A DNA stretch of 64,000 nucleotides. Source: Marinifilum sp. N1E240 (GTDB taxonomy: Bacteria > Bacteroidota > Bacteroidia > Bacteroidales > Marinifilaceae). Positions 11,335 through 21,029 of the stretch are shown here, piece after piece. Position numbers and translations under genes: made by a program. The stretch spans positions 372,001 through 436,000 of the forward strand of contig NZ_WHKF01000003.1 of NCBI RefSeq assembly GCF_009295825.1, read 5' to 3'. Position 1 is the stretch's first letter; each line of letters starts with the position of its first letter. The notes under the pieces were generated by a model. It was given only the letters and a program-made list of their open reading frames with translations. It searched no databases and had not been told where the DNA came from.

Positions 11335-14265
11335 TTAATAATCTATGTGTTTAAATACTCTCTTCGGAATTTTTTGTCGTTCAACACCAGGACCTTCCCA
11401 CTCAACGACCAAATCAATATTATCTGAACATTGATAGAATCCCATCCGTATTTGATGCAATCCTTTCTCTAGCTGCAAACTCGCTTGCTGACCAAACGAA
11501 ACAGACTTTCTTCCATCACTTTCAAACAATTCTTCCCCGTCAATACTCAACTTACACCCATCGTTTGAAGACATATAAAAAGTATATTCTCCTGATTTTG
11601 GAATATCAATCAATCCTTTAAAATCAATTCCAATCCATTCCATTCGATCACAAATATCAAGAGTCGGAATTGCAACTATTCCAGTTTTAGCAGGGATATC
11701 TAGTTCATAATCATAAACTGAACGATAAATTCCCTCAAAATAAGAATACCGCAATCCACTTTTTACAGCACTAAGGGTATAAGCTAATGCCTTTTGCTTT
11801 GTCAAATTACGCTTTACAACAATTCCGGGTTCACAAGCTTCTTTATATGTTCGAAAACTTAAATCTACACTTTTATCGATTTCAAAAGGTTTTAGAAACT
11901 GATTACCTTCTTTGTTTGGTTCACTTCCATCAAGTGTATAATAGATTTTCACATCAGGGTTATCGCTTTTAATATCGACCAAAAATCTCTCAATAAATAC
12001 ATCTGATGATTCTGTTAGGTATGCTATTGGAGCTGCATTATATTCTTTTTTTAAGTCAATGTTTACTGCCCATTCTTTATTTGGAGCACTTCCCATTTCC
12101 AACACAAGACTACTACCATTTATAATATCAGCATGCAATAATGAACTTTTGTTTAAAGGTTTTCCATTCAGCATAGCCGATTGTATGTACTTGTTTGCCT
12201 CACTATTGTTATTTGCCGCAAGAGTAAAAGTTTTTCCATTATCCAAATGGATTTTAACATTTGAGAATATTGGAGAACCAATTGAATAAACAGCTTTACC
12301 CGGGCAATCAGAATAAAATCCCATAGCACTTAGAACATACCAGGCAGACATCTGACCACAATCTTCATTACCACAAAGCCCATCTGGAGTATCATGATAT
12401 TGTGTCGACATTATTTTACGAACCATTTGTTGAGTTTTCCATGCTGCTCCTGAATAATTATACAGATAAGCCATATGGTGACTTGGTTCATTGCCATGTG
12501 CATACTGTCCGATTAAACCACTTACATCGGTATCATCTCCCAATTCATGTTTCATTTCAGTTGTAAAAAGATTATCTAACCAATTTTCCAATTCTTTTTT
12601 CCCTTCTAATAATTCGGTTACACCTGGAATATCATGAGGAACAAATAAGCTATATTGATAAGAATTTCCTTCAGTATAATTGTAACCTACAGCAGTTGGA
12701 TCAAAATCTTTAACCCAAGTATGATTATCGGTTTTTCCGCGCATGAAACCAACACCTAAATCGTAAATATTACGATAATTGCTTGCACGATTCATATAGT
12801 AATTATATCTATCCTTCTTATTTAAAGCTTTTGCAACTTGTGCGATACACCAATCGTTATAGGCATATTCCAATGTCTTGGAAACAGCCTGACTACTTTT
12901 ATTCGAGGGAACATATCCTAAAGTTCTGTAAGCTTTTAATCCCCTTTTATCGAGCATTGCCGTACGCTCCATTTCAATGTAAGCATCCTCCAAATTAAAA
13001 TTTGTAATCCCTTTTGCATAAGCATCTGCAATTAAGGAAACGGCATGATAACCAATCATACAACGTGTATCGTTAGAAGCCAATTCCCACATTGGGTATT
13101 CACCAAACTCTTTACTCTTTTGTACCAAACATTGTGCAAAATCACCAGATCGCTCTGGCTCGATAATGGTTAGTAATGGGTGTAATGCTCTAAAAGTATC
13201 CCATAAAGAAAAAACTGTGTAATTCGTAAAACCCTCTGCCTTATGAACTTTTCCATCCATACCTCTATACAAACCATCAACATCCTGCGAAACATTCGGT
13301 GTTAATAAAGTGTGATAAAGTGCAGTATAGAAATTGCGTTTTTCCTCAATGCTCCCACCTTCAACCTCAATTTTCCCCAAGCTTTTACTCCATCTCTCTT
13401 TTGCAAAAATTCTTGCCTTTTCAAAATCAATTCCTTTTGCTTCCGTTTCTAAATTTTTACGTGCTCCTTCGATACTAACATTCGATAGAGCAACTTTAAT
13501 TTCTATAGGTTCACCTTCAAGAACATTAATAAATGCTATAGTTTGAAGTTGAGTTCCTTCGGCTTGCTTCTTTGCTACAATTTCCTTTTTATTTTCGAAA
13601 ATTTTAACCGAATCAAAAGGTTTAGAAATTTCCATTGCAAAAAACAATTGCTGATCGCCAGCCCAATATTTAGATCTTCTTTTCCCCTCAATTCGAATAT
13701 TATCTACAATTCTGATTTCAGATTCAATAACCGGATCACGGTGAATTAAATCCAATAATAGCTTAACTTGACCTGCTTCATCAAAAGTATATTTGTGATA
13801 TCCTAGTCTGTTTCCAGAGGTTAATTCCACTTTCACCTTGTAATCATCCAAATAAACAGAATAATATCCAGGTTCTGCTCTTTCCGAGTCATGAGAAAAT
13901 CGCGAGCGATAACCTGTGTCAGGATTTTTACTTGTACCTGAATTAAGATTTACTTTTCCTGTAATTGGCATCAATAGAACATCTCCATAATCTGACACAC
14001 CAGTTCCAGATAAATGTGTATGGCTAAAACCTATAATGGATGAATCGGAATAATGATAACCTCCGCATCCATCCCACGATTCGTCATTGCGGGTATCTGG
14101 GCTTAATTGCACCATTCCAAATGGCACTTGTGCTCCCGGATAAGTATGACCATGAGCTCCTGTTCCTATAAATGGATCAACGTACTGCGCATTATCTTTA
14201 GATTCATAACACGAAGAAATCGTTATTAGAATCGTAAGAAATACTATTATATATCTCGCTTTCAT
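11335..14265 (-). CDS. GH92 alpha-mannosidase with C-terminal chitobiase-like and PA14 domains, lipoprotein
   Basis: Calcium-dependent, inverting exo-alpha-mannosidase of family GH92. Lipobox ISSC (Cys19) indicates surface or periplasmic lipid anchoring. The N-terminal sandwich starts at YVDPFIGTGAHGHTYPG; the (alpha/alpha)6 barrel has TEGNSYQYS (Glu532), HGNEPSHH (591-597) and CGNEDCGQMSAW (Asp635), the acidic blocks expected in the family active site. At 976 residues it is about 200 longer than its two neighbours. The extra part holds a chitobiase-type segment (VKIYYTLDGSEPN, about 772-815) and a PA14 domain (about 835-970, GEYTFYMSSNDGCKLSIDG), likely glycan-binding. It is the last gene of the ECF/FecR-linked mannosidase series, 25 bases after the BSP-PKD gene. 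Linkage preference (alpha-1,2/1,3/1,4/1,6) is not readable. Confidence 0.93.
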   Translation of the reverse strand: MKARYIIVFLTILITISSCYESKDNAQYVDPFIGTGAHGHTYPGAQVPFGMVQLSPDTRNDESWDGCGGYHYSDSSIIGFSHTHLSGTGVSDYGDVLLMPITGKVNLNSGTSKNPDTGYRSRFSHDSERAEPGYYSVYLDDYKVKVELTSGNRLGYHKYTFDEAGQVKLLLDLIHRDPVIESEIRIVDNIRIEGKRRSKYWAGDQQLFFAMEISKPFDSVKIFENKKEIVAKKQAEGTQLQTIAFINVLEGEPIEIKVALSNVSIEGARKNLETEAKGIDFEKARIFAKERWSKSLGKIEVEGGSIEEKRNFYTALYHTLLTPNVSQDVDGLYRGMDGKVHKAEGFTNYTVFSLWDTFRALHPLLTIIEPERSGDFAQCLVQKSKEFGEYPMWELASNDTRCMIGYHAVSLIADAYAKGITNFNLEDAYIEMERTAMLDKRGLKAYRTLGYVPSNKSSQAVSKTLEYAYNDWCIAQVAKALNKKDRYNYYMNRASNYRNIYDLGVGFMRGKTDNHTWVKDFDPTAVGYNYTEGNSYQYSLFVPHDIPGVTELLEGKKELENWLDNLFTTEMKHELGDDTDVSGLIGQYAHGNEPSHHMAYLYNYSGAAWKTQQMVRKIMSTQYHDTPDGLCGNEDCGQMSAWYVLSAMGFYSDCPGKAVYSIGSPIFSNVKIHLDNGKTFTLAANNNSEANKYIQSAMLNGKPLNKSSLLHADIINGSSLVLEMGSAPNKEWAVNIDLKKEYNAAPIAYLTESSDVFIERFLVDIKSDNPDVKIYYTLDGSEPNKEGNQFLKPFEIDKSVDLSFRTYKEACEPGIVVKRNLTKQKALAYTLSAVKSGLRYSYFEGIYRSVYDYELDIPAKTGIVAIPTLDICDRMEWIGIDFKGLIDIPKSGEYTFYMSSNDGCKLSIDGEELFESDGRKSVSFGQQASLQLEKGLHQIRMGFYQCSDNIDLVVEWEGPGVERQKIPKRVFKHIDY

Positions 14266-14289
14266 ATGTAATTCTGAAATTAGTTAACC

Positions 14290-15369
14290 TTAATTTCTTT
14301 GTTCTTTCAACTGCTGATCAATTTGATCAATCTTTCCACTTTTCAAGTCATTTTGATATTCTTGCCAAAGAGAAGAAACGGAAACTTGTAATATTTCCTG
14401 AGTTGCTGCCTCCCAAGACCATGGATTGATTGTTTTCGCCGTTTGATTAAACTTGTGCAAAAAATTAGAATCTTTGGAGTGCAACCAATCTATAAAGAAA
14501 CCTGAAGTCCTGTATCCATCTTTCCAATTGCCTCCAATACTACGACTTTCAGTAGTAAAATAACCACTCACATATCGTACATAATCTGCCATTCCTTCAA
14601 TAAAACCATAAAAATCGGTACCGCTTTCATATGATCCTGCTCCTAATGGAGAATATTGATATCCATGAGTAATTTCATGAAACAAGACGCCTTTAATTTC
14701 TTTCAGTAATTCTTCATCTGATAAACCTTCTTTTTGTTTGGTTTCTAAATATCTCGAACTAAAAAAGATACTAATATGAGGAGGTTGTCCGCCTTTGGCT
14801 GAGATACCATCTGTATCCTCAATTGTATAAGTAATTTTATCCAATACATCAATTTCTTCCACATCCATAAACAACCAGTTACATACATCAAAACATACTG
14901 ATCGAATCAATTCTTCAGGCTTTGGAACCAATTGAGCATATAATGCTCCATTACCACTTAAACTTGTATTCTTAAAATCAATAGTTGGATAAACAAATTG
15001 ACTCCAACTTTCCTTTGAATATACTGTAATGTAATCGCTTTTAACTACTTCATTAGTTTCATCTTTATCATTAAATGCTTTAAGACTAACTTTATATTTT
15101 CCTTTGTGAGCAAATCGTACAACAGGATTTTCTTCGGTGCTTGACTCGGGATTTCCTCCTTCAAATGTCCAAATATAAGAAGTAGCTCCCTTTGATGAAT
15201 TTGTGAATTGTACCAGATCGTTTAAGTACACAACTTCTTTATCTGCCGAAAAATCAGCATTTATTTCGGTTTCTAATTTCGAGATATCAAATTTCTCATC
15301 TTTACTGCAACTGCATATGAAAATCTGTGTTAAGAATATTAACAGTATTCCTTTATTTATAAGCTTCAT
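14290..15369 (-). CDS. PKD-BSP lipoprotein, predicted zinc metallopeptidase
   Basis: Secreted protein with a PKD domain (residues about 35-118, SYIWTFEGGNPESSTEENP) followed by a basic-secretory-protein (BSP, peptidase of plants and bacteria) domain. The zinc site is HEITH (231-235), with the downstream IEGMADYVRY block that normally supplies the next ligand. I chose ATG 15367-15369, which gives MKLINKGILLIFLTQIFICS and a lipobox Cys21. The longer frame up to 15420 has a poor leader and its start lies inside the terminator hairpin at 15405-15436. A PKD-less paralogue is at 20214-20972. It lies between GH92 genes, so a role in opening mannosylated proteins is a reasonable inference; peptidase activity is not proven for most bacterial BSP members. 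Confidence 0.83.
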   Translation of the reverse strand: MKLINKGILLIFLTQIFICSCSKDEKFDISKLETEINADFSADKEVVYLNDLVQFTNSSKGATSYIWTFEGGNPESSTEENPVVRFAHKGKYKVSLKAFNDKDETNEVVKSDYITVYSKESWSQFVYPTIDFKNTSLSGNGALYAQLVPKPEELIRSVCFDVCNWLFMDVEEIDVLDKITYTIEDTDGISAKGGQPPHISIFFSSRYLETKQKEGLSDEELLKEIKGVLFHEITHGYQYSPLGAGSYESGTDFYGFIEGMADYVRYVSGYFTTESRSIGGNWKDGYRTSGFFIDWLHSKDSNFLHKFNQTAKTINPWSWEAATQEILQVSVSSLWQEYQNDLKSGKIDQIDQQLKEQRN

Positions 15370-15404
15370 GTTATAATTATTTAAAGTGGTAGAAATGGTG
15401 ACGA

Positions 15405-15436
15405 TAAAAGACCTGATCATTGACCAGGTCTTTTAT
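15405..15436 (-). terminator. hairpin after the second GH92 gene
   Basis: ATAAAAGACCTG (15404-15415) pairs with CAGGTCTTTTAT (15425-15436), giving a T-rich 3' side when read leftwards. It lies 5 bases beyond the GH92 stop at 15441. Probably a partial terminator within the series, since the genes beyond stay on the same strand. Confidence 0.65.
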
Positions 15437-15440
15437 TGAT

Positions 15441-17786
15441 CTAATTATGGGTAGTAGATTTTGGCTTTGATTCAGGCCCTGTTGCCCACTTTTTATTTGG
15501 GTATTTACTCATCTTAAATATCAGTTCACCACCATTTACAATGTCGCTATGATTTATGAAACTTTTATTCCATTTTTCACCATTTATCATTACTGATTTA
15601 ATGTAGGTGTTTTTAGCTGAGTAGTTTTCTGTCTTAATTGTAAACGTCTTTCCATTCTCCAAATTAAGAACTGCTTTGTTAATTGATGGTGTTCCAATTG
15701 CATACTGACCAGAACCTGGACAGACTGGATAAAATCCTAAAGAGGAAAAAATATACCATGCAGACATTTGTCCACAATCATCATTTCCGCACAGACCATC
15801 TGGCTTGTTCAAATATTTGGTAGTCATTATTTGATTGATGCGTTCCTGAGTTTTCCATGGTTTATTTGCCCAGTTATACATATATGCAACATGATGACTT
15901 GGTTCATTTCCATGAACATATCCACCCATAATTCCCTCTCGAGTAATATCTTCATTATGAGCAAAATATTTATCAGGAATATGCATGGTAAAAAGCGAAT
16001 CCAAATGTTCTGAAAATCGCTCTTCACCACCCATATTACTAACCAAACCACTAACATTCTGTGGAACATACAAAGAGTAGTTCCATGAATTTCCTTCAAT
16101 AAAACCAGCTGCATGCGTATCTAGCGGATCAAACGGTGATACCCACTCGCCATTTTTATATTTTGCTCTTACGTAACCTGTTTTATCATCGAATAGATTT
16201 CTCCAATTCTCCGATCGTTTCAAATATTCTTTTTCCAAATCTGATTTTCCCATGCTTTTAGCCAATTGAGCTATAGTCCAGTCATCGTAAGAATACTCTA
16301 AAGTAATAGAAGCTCCTACATTGCTTGTTTCGTATGGCACATAAGCATATTTCAAATAATCGCCTATTCCGTCATACTTTTCGTAATTGGCACTGGCAAT
16401 GCAAGCCTCCAAAGCCTTTTCTTTATCGACTCCTTCCAATCCGTTAACCAAAGCATCCGCAATTACTGGCACTGCGTGATATCCAATCATGCACCAGTTT
16501 TCATTGCCAAAATGACTCCAAATTGGTAAGATTTTGTGAACGCTTTGCTCGTAATGTGCCAACATGGAATTGATCATATCGGCAGATCTTTTAGGCTGAA
16601 TAAGAGAGAGTAAAGGGTGCTGCGCACGATAAGTATCCCAAAGTGAGAAAACTGTATAGTTTGTAAAACCTTCTGCCTGATGAATATTATGATCCAAACC
16701 TCTGTACTTTCCATCTACATCCATATATTCGATTGGATTGATGAATGAATGATACATAGAGGTATAAAAGGTTGTTTTTTTCTCTTCTGATGCAGCTATT
16801 TTAATTCTGTTTAACTCCTTGTTCCACTTTGCTTTTGTTTCTTGTCGTATCTGCTCGAAATTAAAGTGAGGAACTTCGGCTTTCAGATTTTTCAAAGCAC
16901 CTTCGGTACTCACAGCCGAAAGAGCAAATTTCACTTTAATTTTCTCCTTCTCTTTCGTAGTAAAATTAAAGTTAGCAGTTAAAGCCTTTCCTGCCATTTC
17001 AGGAAAGTTCTTTGTTTCATCGAACTTGCGCCAAAAGCCATTATAAACAACCTTTTCATTATTTTTACAGGCATAACTTTCGATAGGCTTGGAAAAACTC
17101 ATAGCAAAGTACTGATAGTTAGATCTTGCCCAACCTCGTGTAATTCTATAACCAGTTACTAATGTATCATTTTCCACACGAATAGTCGACCATAATACCT
17201 TACCATCATAATTATAAATACCATGAGTTAGATCTAAAACAATATGAGACTCATCAGAAGATGGAAAAGTATACTGATGAAAACCTACACGTTGTGTAGC
17301 TGTTAGTTCCGCTTTCACCTTGTAGTCGTCCAATTCAACAGTGTAATATCCGGGTTCTGCTTTTTCCGTTTCTTTTCGGAACATTGAACGATACCCTTTA
17401 GAAGTGTCGTCAATTGTACCCGGATTGTAATGTACTTTCCCCACAGTTGGCATGATTAAAAAATCTCCCAAATCAGAATGTCCTGTTCCGCTTAAGTGAG
17501 TATGACTAAATCCGACAATAGATTTATCTTTGTATTGATATCCGGCACAATACCGATAAACTTCTTTATTGTACTTTCCCTCATGCATAAATTGCACACT
17601 ATCTGTATCCGGGCTTAACTGAACCATTCCAAATGGAGCACATGCCCCAGGAAAAGTATGTCCCATTTCTTCTGTTCCAATAAACGGATCTACATATTGA
17701 GTCAGGTCTTTCTCCTGAGCAAAACCTGCAGAGGCAAAAACAATGCTACAACAACAAGTATAAAAGGCAAAAATTAAAGATCTCAT
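15441..17786 (-). CDS. GH92 alpha-mannosidase
   Basis: Secreted GH92 exo-alpha-mannosidase of 781 residues, the plain family length with no added domains. A type I signal peptide ends near SAGFAQ; no lipobox cysteine is seen, in contrast to the two other GH92 proteins here. The mature protein begins YVDPFIGTEEMGHTFPG. Conserved active-site blocks are EGNSWNYSLYVP (about residue 563), HGNEPSHHVAYMYN (about 624) and CGNDDCGQMSAWY (about 665). It sits between the GH92 at 17862 and the BSP-PKD gene. Three GH92 paralogues in one series usually mean a branched mannan or N-glycan needing several linkage specificities; which linkage this one cuts cannot be told. Confidence 0.93.
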   Translation of the reverse strand: MRSLIFAFYTCCCSIVFASAGFAQEKDLTQYVDPFIGTEEMGHTFPGACAPFGMVQLSPDTDSVQFMHEGKYNKEVYRYCAGYQYKDKSIVGFSHTHLSGTGHSDLGDFLIMPTVGKVHYNPGTIDDTSKGYRSMFRKETEKAEPGYYTVELDDYKVKAELTATQRVGFHQYTFPSSDESHIVLDLTHGIYNYDGKVLWSTIRVENDTLVTGYRITRGWARSNYQYFAMSFSKPIESYACKNNEKVVYNGFWRKFDETKNFPEMAGKALTANFNFTTKEKEKIKVKFALSAVSTEGALKNLKAEVPHFNFEQIRQETKAKWNKELNRIKIAASEEKKTTFYTSMYHSFINPIEYMDVDGKYRGLDHNIHQAEGFTNYTVFSLWDTYRAQHPLLSLIQPKRSADMINSMLAHYEQSVHKILPIWSHFGNENWCMIGYHAVPVIADALVNGLEGVDKEKALEACIASANYEKYDGIGDYLKYAYVPYETSNVGASITLEYSYDDWTIAQLAKSMGKSDLEKEYLKRSENWRNLFDDKTGYVRAKYKNGEWVSPFDPLDTHAAGFIEGNSWNYSLYVPQNVSGLVSNMGGEERFSEHLDSLFTMHIPDKYFAHNEDITREGIMGGYVHGNEPSHHVAYMYNWANKPWKTQERINQIMTTKYLNKPDGLCGNDDCGQMSAWYIFSSLGFYPVCPGSGQYAIGTPSINKAVLNLENGKTFTIKTENYSAKNTYIKSVMINGEKWNKSFINHSDIVNGGELIFKMSKYPNKKWATGPESKPKSTTHN

Positions 17787-17803
17787 ATGTCTGTATTTTA
17801 ATG

Positions 17804-17847
17804 ATTTGCTAACAACTAAAATTAAGTGATTTTTATCTATAGCAAAT
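17804..17847 (-). other. intercistronic stem-loop between two GH92 genes
   Basis: ATTTGCTA (17804-17811) and TAGCAAAT (17840-17847) form a perfect 8-base stem with a 28-base AT-rich loop in the 75-base gap between GH92 genes. No T-tract follows. It may be an RNA processing or stability site; chance is possible in such AT-rich DNA. Confidence 0.35.
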
Positions 17848-17861
17848 TAAATTTTCATTTT

Positions 17862-20180
17862 TTAATTAATATCTGAAAAAGAAGGAGGACGAGTCGAATC
17901 AGTTGATGCAAAGCCTTTATTAATAACATCTCCTAAGACAAACTCGATTGTCCCTCCATTCACTATGTCCGTATAATTGAACCAACTTTTATTCCAATCG
18001 ACACCATTAATTTTAACAGATTGGATGTAAACATTTTCTTTTGAATAATTTTTTGCAATAACTTCAAGAGAATTGCCATTACTCATATTCATTTTAACAT
18101 ATGGAACGGCAGGTGATGTAAGGACATATTGATCGCTACCTGGACAAACTGGATAAAATCCCATTGCATTAAAAATATACCATGCCGACATCTGCCCACA
18201 ATCATCATTTCCACATAGAGAACCTGGCTGGTTACCATATTGCGTTTCAATAATCTTACGTGTCAACTCCTGAGTTTTCCATGCCTGTCCAGCATAAGAA
18301 TACAAATAACTAATATGGTGACTTGGTTCGTTACCATGCCAATAATCACCTATTCTTCCATGAATATCATCTACACCCAGGTAATCTTTGCCTTTTTTAT
18401 TTGCAAAAACAGCATCTAACTTATTCGTAAAATTCTCGTTCCCTCCATAAAGATTTATTAATCCCTGAACATCATGTGGAACTGTCCAGGTATACTGCCA
18501 AGTGGTTCCTTCAGTAAAAGCTCCCATGTGCTTAAAAAAGTGAGGCTCAAAATCCGGCAACCACTCACCTTTACTATCCTTAGGTCTCATCCAACCAATT
18601 TCAGAATCGAATAGATTTTGATATGCCATTGCTCTTTTTGAGAATCTATGATAATCTTCTATTTTTCCCATTGCCTTTGCCATACGCGCAATGCAATAGT
18701 CGTCGTAAGCATATTCCAATGTCTTTGATACCGATTCGTTCTCAAGATCATAAGGAACGTATCCTAAATTCTCATATTCTTGAGTTGCATCATACTCGGG
18801 GTGTGTAGCTGAATGAATACAAGCTTGATAAGCCAGTTCCCAATCAATACCCTGTACACCCTTAAAGTAAGCATCTACAATCACAGGAACTGCATGATAA
18901 CCAATCATACACCAGGTTTCGTTGTTCCAAAATGACCAAATTGGTAATAAGTTATCCGGACTTTGCTCATAATGTTTCAACATCGATTGAATCATATTTG
19001 CGTTTCTATCTGCCTGAGTTAAACAAAATAAAGGGTGTGTTGCTCTATATGTATCCCACAAAGAGAAAACCGTATAGTTATCAAAATCTTCCGCAGTATG
19101 AATATTTTGATCTAAGCCTCGATAGGTTCTGTCAACATCAAAATAATTTGTAGGCGACATAAATGCATGATAAGCTGCAGTGTAAAAAGTTTCTTTTTGT
19201 TCTTTAGATCCTTCCACTTCAAATTTTGCCAATTCCTTATTCCAAAGCGTTTTTCCTTTGTTTTTAATGTTTTCAAAATTCCAATTTGGAATTTCTGCAT
19301 TTAAATTTTCCATTGCATTGGAGGTACTAATTGCAGATATACCAACTTTCACCATAATCTGCTCAGAGTCTTTCGTTTGGTAATCTGCCACAAATTGTAT
19401 ATCTGGTCCAGCGCTTTCAATACTACTTCTAAATCGGTAAGTTTTATAGGAATCATACTTTTCCTCTTTACCATTCGAGAAAATTCTGGTATTATCGAAA
19501 GGGCGAGAAAATTTAGCTGCAAAATATACATACCTTTCTTTTGCCCATCCTTTTACCTGGTGCATGCCGGTAATGGTTACCTCGTCTTCAACTCGAACAT
19601 TAGACCATATTACTTTGTGTCTTAATACATGACTTAGATCCAATACAATATGGGCACTATCTGTTTTTGGGAAAGTATATCGCATAAGTCCTGCACGATT
19701 CGCTGCAGTAAGTTCAGCTTTTACATCATAATCATCAAGAAGAACAGAATAATAATTCACCTCGGAAATTTCATTATCGTGTGAAAAACTTGAAAGATAG
19801 CCTTCTTCGCTAAGATCTTTCTCCCCACTTCTAATATGAAGTTTTCCTACTGTAGGCATGAATAGAATATCCCCCATATCAGGGATACCTGTTCCATGCA
19901 AATGAGTCATTGAGAATCCATAAATAGTGCTATCTGAGTATTCATAACCAGAAGCTGCTCCCCAATTCCACTTTTCTGTATCTGGACTAAGTTGAACCAT
20001 TCCAAATGGAACTTGTGGTCCTGGATAAGTATTTCCTTCACCCAATGTTCCAACCAAAGGGTTTACATATTGGCAATAATCTTTTTGTATGCTTGTATCT
20101 GTTTTAGTTTTTGTAGAACAAGCAAATAGAGTTAGAAAAACAAGGATTAAAAGGCTGATTTTATTGAGTAATAAGTTCAT
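17862..20180 (-). CDS. GH92 alpha-mannosidase, lipoprotein
   Basis: GH92 exo-alpha-mannosidase of 772 residues. The leader ends with the lipobox LTLFACS, so it is probably lipid-anchored. The mature N-terminus is YVNPLVGTLGEGNTYPG, then the barrel blocks EGTTWQYTWTVPHD (about residue 556), HGNEPSHHISYLYS (about 614) and CGNDDCGQMSAWY (about 656). Thr-Thr replaces Asn-Ser after the first catalytic-block Glu-Gly compared with the other two copies, a small difference near the active site that may go with a different linkage preference (inference). It is 34 bases downstream of the BSP gene at 20214 and is the first mannosidase in the series after SusD and BSP. Confidence 0.93.
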   Translation of the reverse strand: MNLLLNKISLLILVFLTLFACSTKTKTDTSIQKDYCQYVNPLVGTLGEGNTYPGPQVPFGMVQLSPDTEKWNWGAASGYEYSDSTIYGFSMTHLHGTGIPDMGDILFMPTVGKLHIRSGEKDLSEEGYLSSFSHDNEISEVNYYSVLLDDYDVKAELTAANRAGLMRYTFPKTDSAHIVLDLSHVLRHKVIWSNVRVEDEVTITGMHQVKGWAKERYVYFAAKFSRPFDNTRIFSNGKEEKYDSYKTYRFRSSIESAGPDIQFVADYQTKDSEQIMVKVGISAISTSNAMENLNAEIPNWNFENIKNKGKTLWNKELAKFEVEGSKEQKETFYTAAYHAFMSPTNYFDVDRTYRGLDQNIHTAEDFDNYTVFSLWDTYRATHPLFCLTQADRNANMIQSMLKHYEQSPDNLLPIWSFWNNETWCMIGYHAVPVIVDAYFKGVQGIDWELAYQACIHSATHPEYDATQEYENLGYVPYDLENESVSKTLEYAYDDYCIARMAKAMGKIEDYHRFSKRAMAYQNLFDSEIGWMRPKDSKGEWLPDFEPHFFKHMGAFTEGTTWQYTWTVPHDVQGLINLYGGNENFTNKLDAVFANKKGKDYLGVDDIHGRIGDYWHGNEPSHHISYLYSYAGQAWKTQELTRKIIETQYGNQPGSLCGNDDCGQMSAWYIFNAMGFYPVCPGSDQYVLTSPAVPYVKMNMSNGNSLEVIAKNYSKENVYIQSVKINGVDWNKSWFNYTDIVNGGTIEFVLGDVINKGFASTDSTRPPSFSDIN

Positions 20181-20213
20181 TCTATTGTCATTTTAAGGAA
20201 AATACATCCACAT

Positions 20214-20972
20214 TTAAATTAGATCTAAGTGCATTTCATTTTGATATTGCTCCCATAGTTTTTCTACCGGAGTACCAGTAATAATCTCAACTTGCTTCCA
20301 TGTCCATTTTACTCCATCATCAGGAAGCATACTTTGGTTCAACTTGTAAATAAAATCTTTCTGAATATTTCTTTCGATCCAAACAAAAAAGAATGCAGAA
20401 GTAGAATAAGCATCCTTATAACTTCCACCAGGTTTTTTAGAATTGTAATCTTTATAGCCTAAAAGAGTTCGAACTGCATCTGCAATTCCTTCAATTACTC
20501 CTCCAATTTCACTATATCTGTCACCATCATCCCACTGGTAGGCATGAGTTAATTCGTGAGATAAAACTCCAACAATCTCATTCAAAAGCTGCAATGTATC
20601 TCGATTTGTTACATTGTATTTTTTTTCTAAATATCCTGAGCTAAACGAAATATTAATAACTGGTGGAATACCGCCTTTAGCAGATATCCCATTATAATCC
20701 GAAACGGTATATTTAACCATTTCTACATTTGGGATTTCTTCTACATTTCTATACAAAACCTGACAAACCTTGAAACTTGTTTTCTTGATTAAATCCTCTG
20801 GATTCTTGGTAATATCAACATATAAAGTCCCTTTGGAAGTTGAATCTAAGTTCATAAAATCAACCCTAGGTTCCTTAAAATCAGCTTTATTAATTTGCGA
20901 AAACAAATTCAGACAAGTGCACGAAAACACTATAACAAGAGTAATCTTGCTAATTACATTTGATTTAAACAT
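20214..20972 (-). CDS. BSP-family secreted protein, predicted zinc metallopeptidase
   Basis: A 252-residue protein consisting of a signal peptide (hydrophobic to about residue 25, FSCTCLNLFSQ) and a basic-secretory-protein domain. HELTH (139-143) is the zinc-binding HExxH and IEGIADAVR (160-168) the conserved downstream block. It shares the stretches GISAKGG-PP, FSS-YLE and the HExTH region with the PKD-BSP protein at 14290 but lacks a PKD domain. It lies between susD (58 bases and a hairpin upstream) and the first GH92. Gene order suggests secretion with the mannan system, perhaps acting on the protein part of glycoproteins; that role is inferred. Confidence 0.82.
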   Translation of the reverse strand: MFKSNVISKITLVIVFSCTCLNLFSQINKADFKEPRVDFMNLDSTSKGTLYVDITKNPEDLIKKTSFKVCQVLYRNVEEIPNVEMVKYTVSDYNGISAKGGIPPVINISFSSGYLEKKYNVTNRDTLQLLNEIVGVLSHELTHAYQWDDGDRYSEIGGVIEGIADAVRTLLGYKDYNSKKPGGSYKDAYSTSAFFFVWIERNIQKDFIYKLNQSMLPDDGVKWTWKQVEIITGTPVEKLWEQYQNEMHLDLI

Positions 20973-20992
20973 CTGCGATTAAAAGATAAAGT

Positions 20993-21022
20993 ATCCGAGC
21001 TGAACATTCATTCAGCTCGGAT
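20993..21022 (-). terminator. hairpin directly after susD (attenuator-like)
   Basis: ATCCGAGCTGAA (20993-21004) and TTCAGCTCGGAT (21011-21022) form a perfect 12-base stem with a 6-base loop, 8 bases past the susD stop. The following T content on the minus strand is weak, so partial termination that keeps SusCD expressed above the enzymes is likely. Confidence 0.65.
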
Positions 21023-21029
21023 GTAAAAT

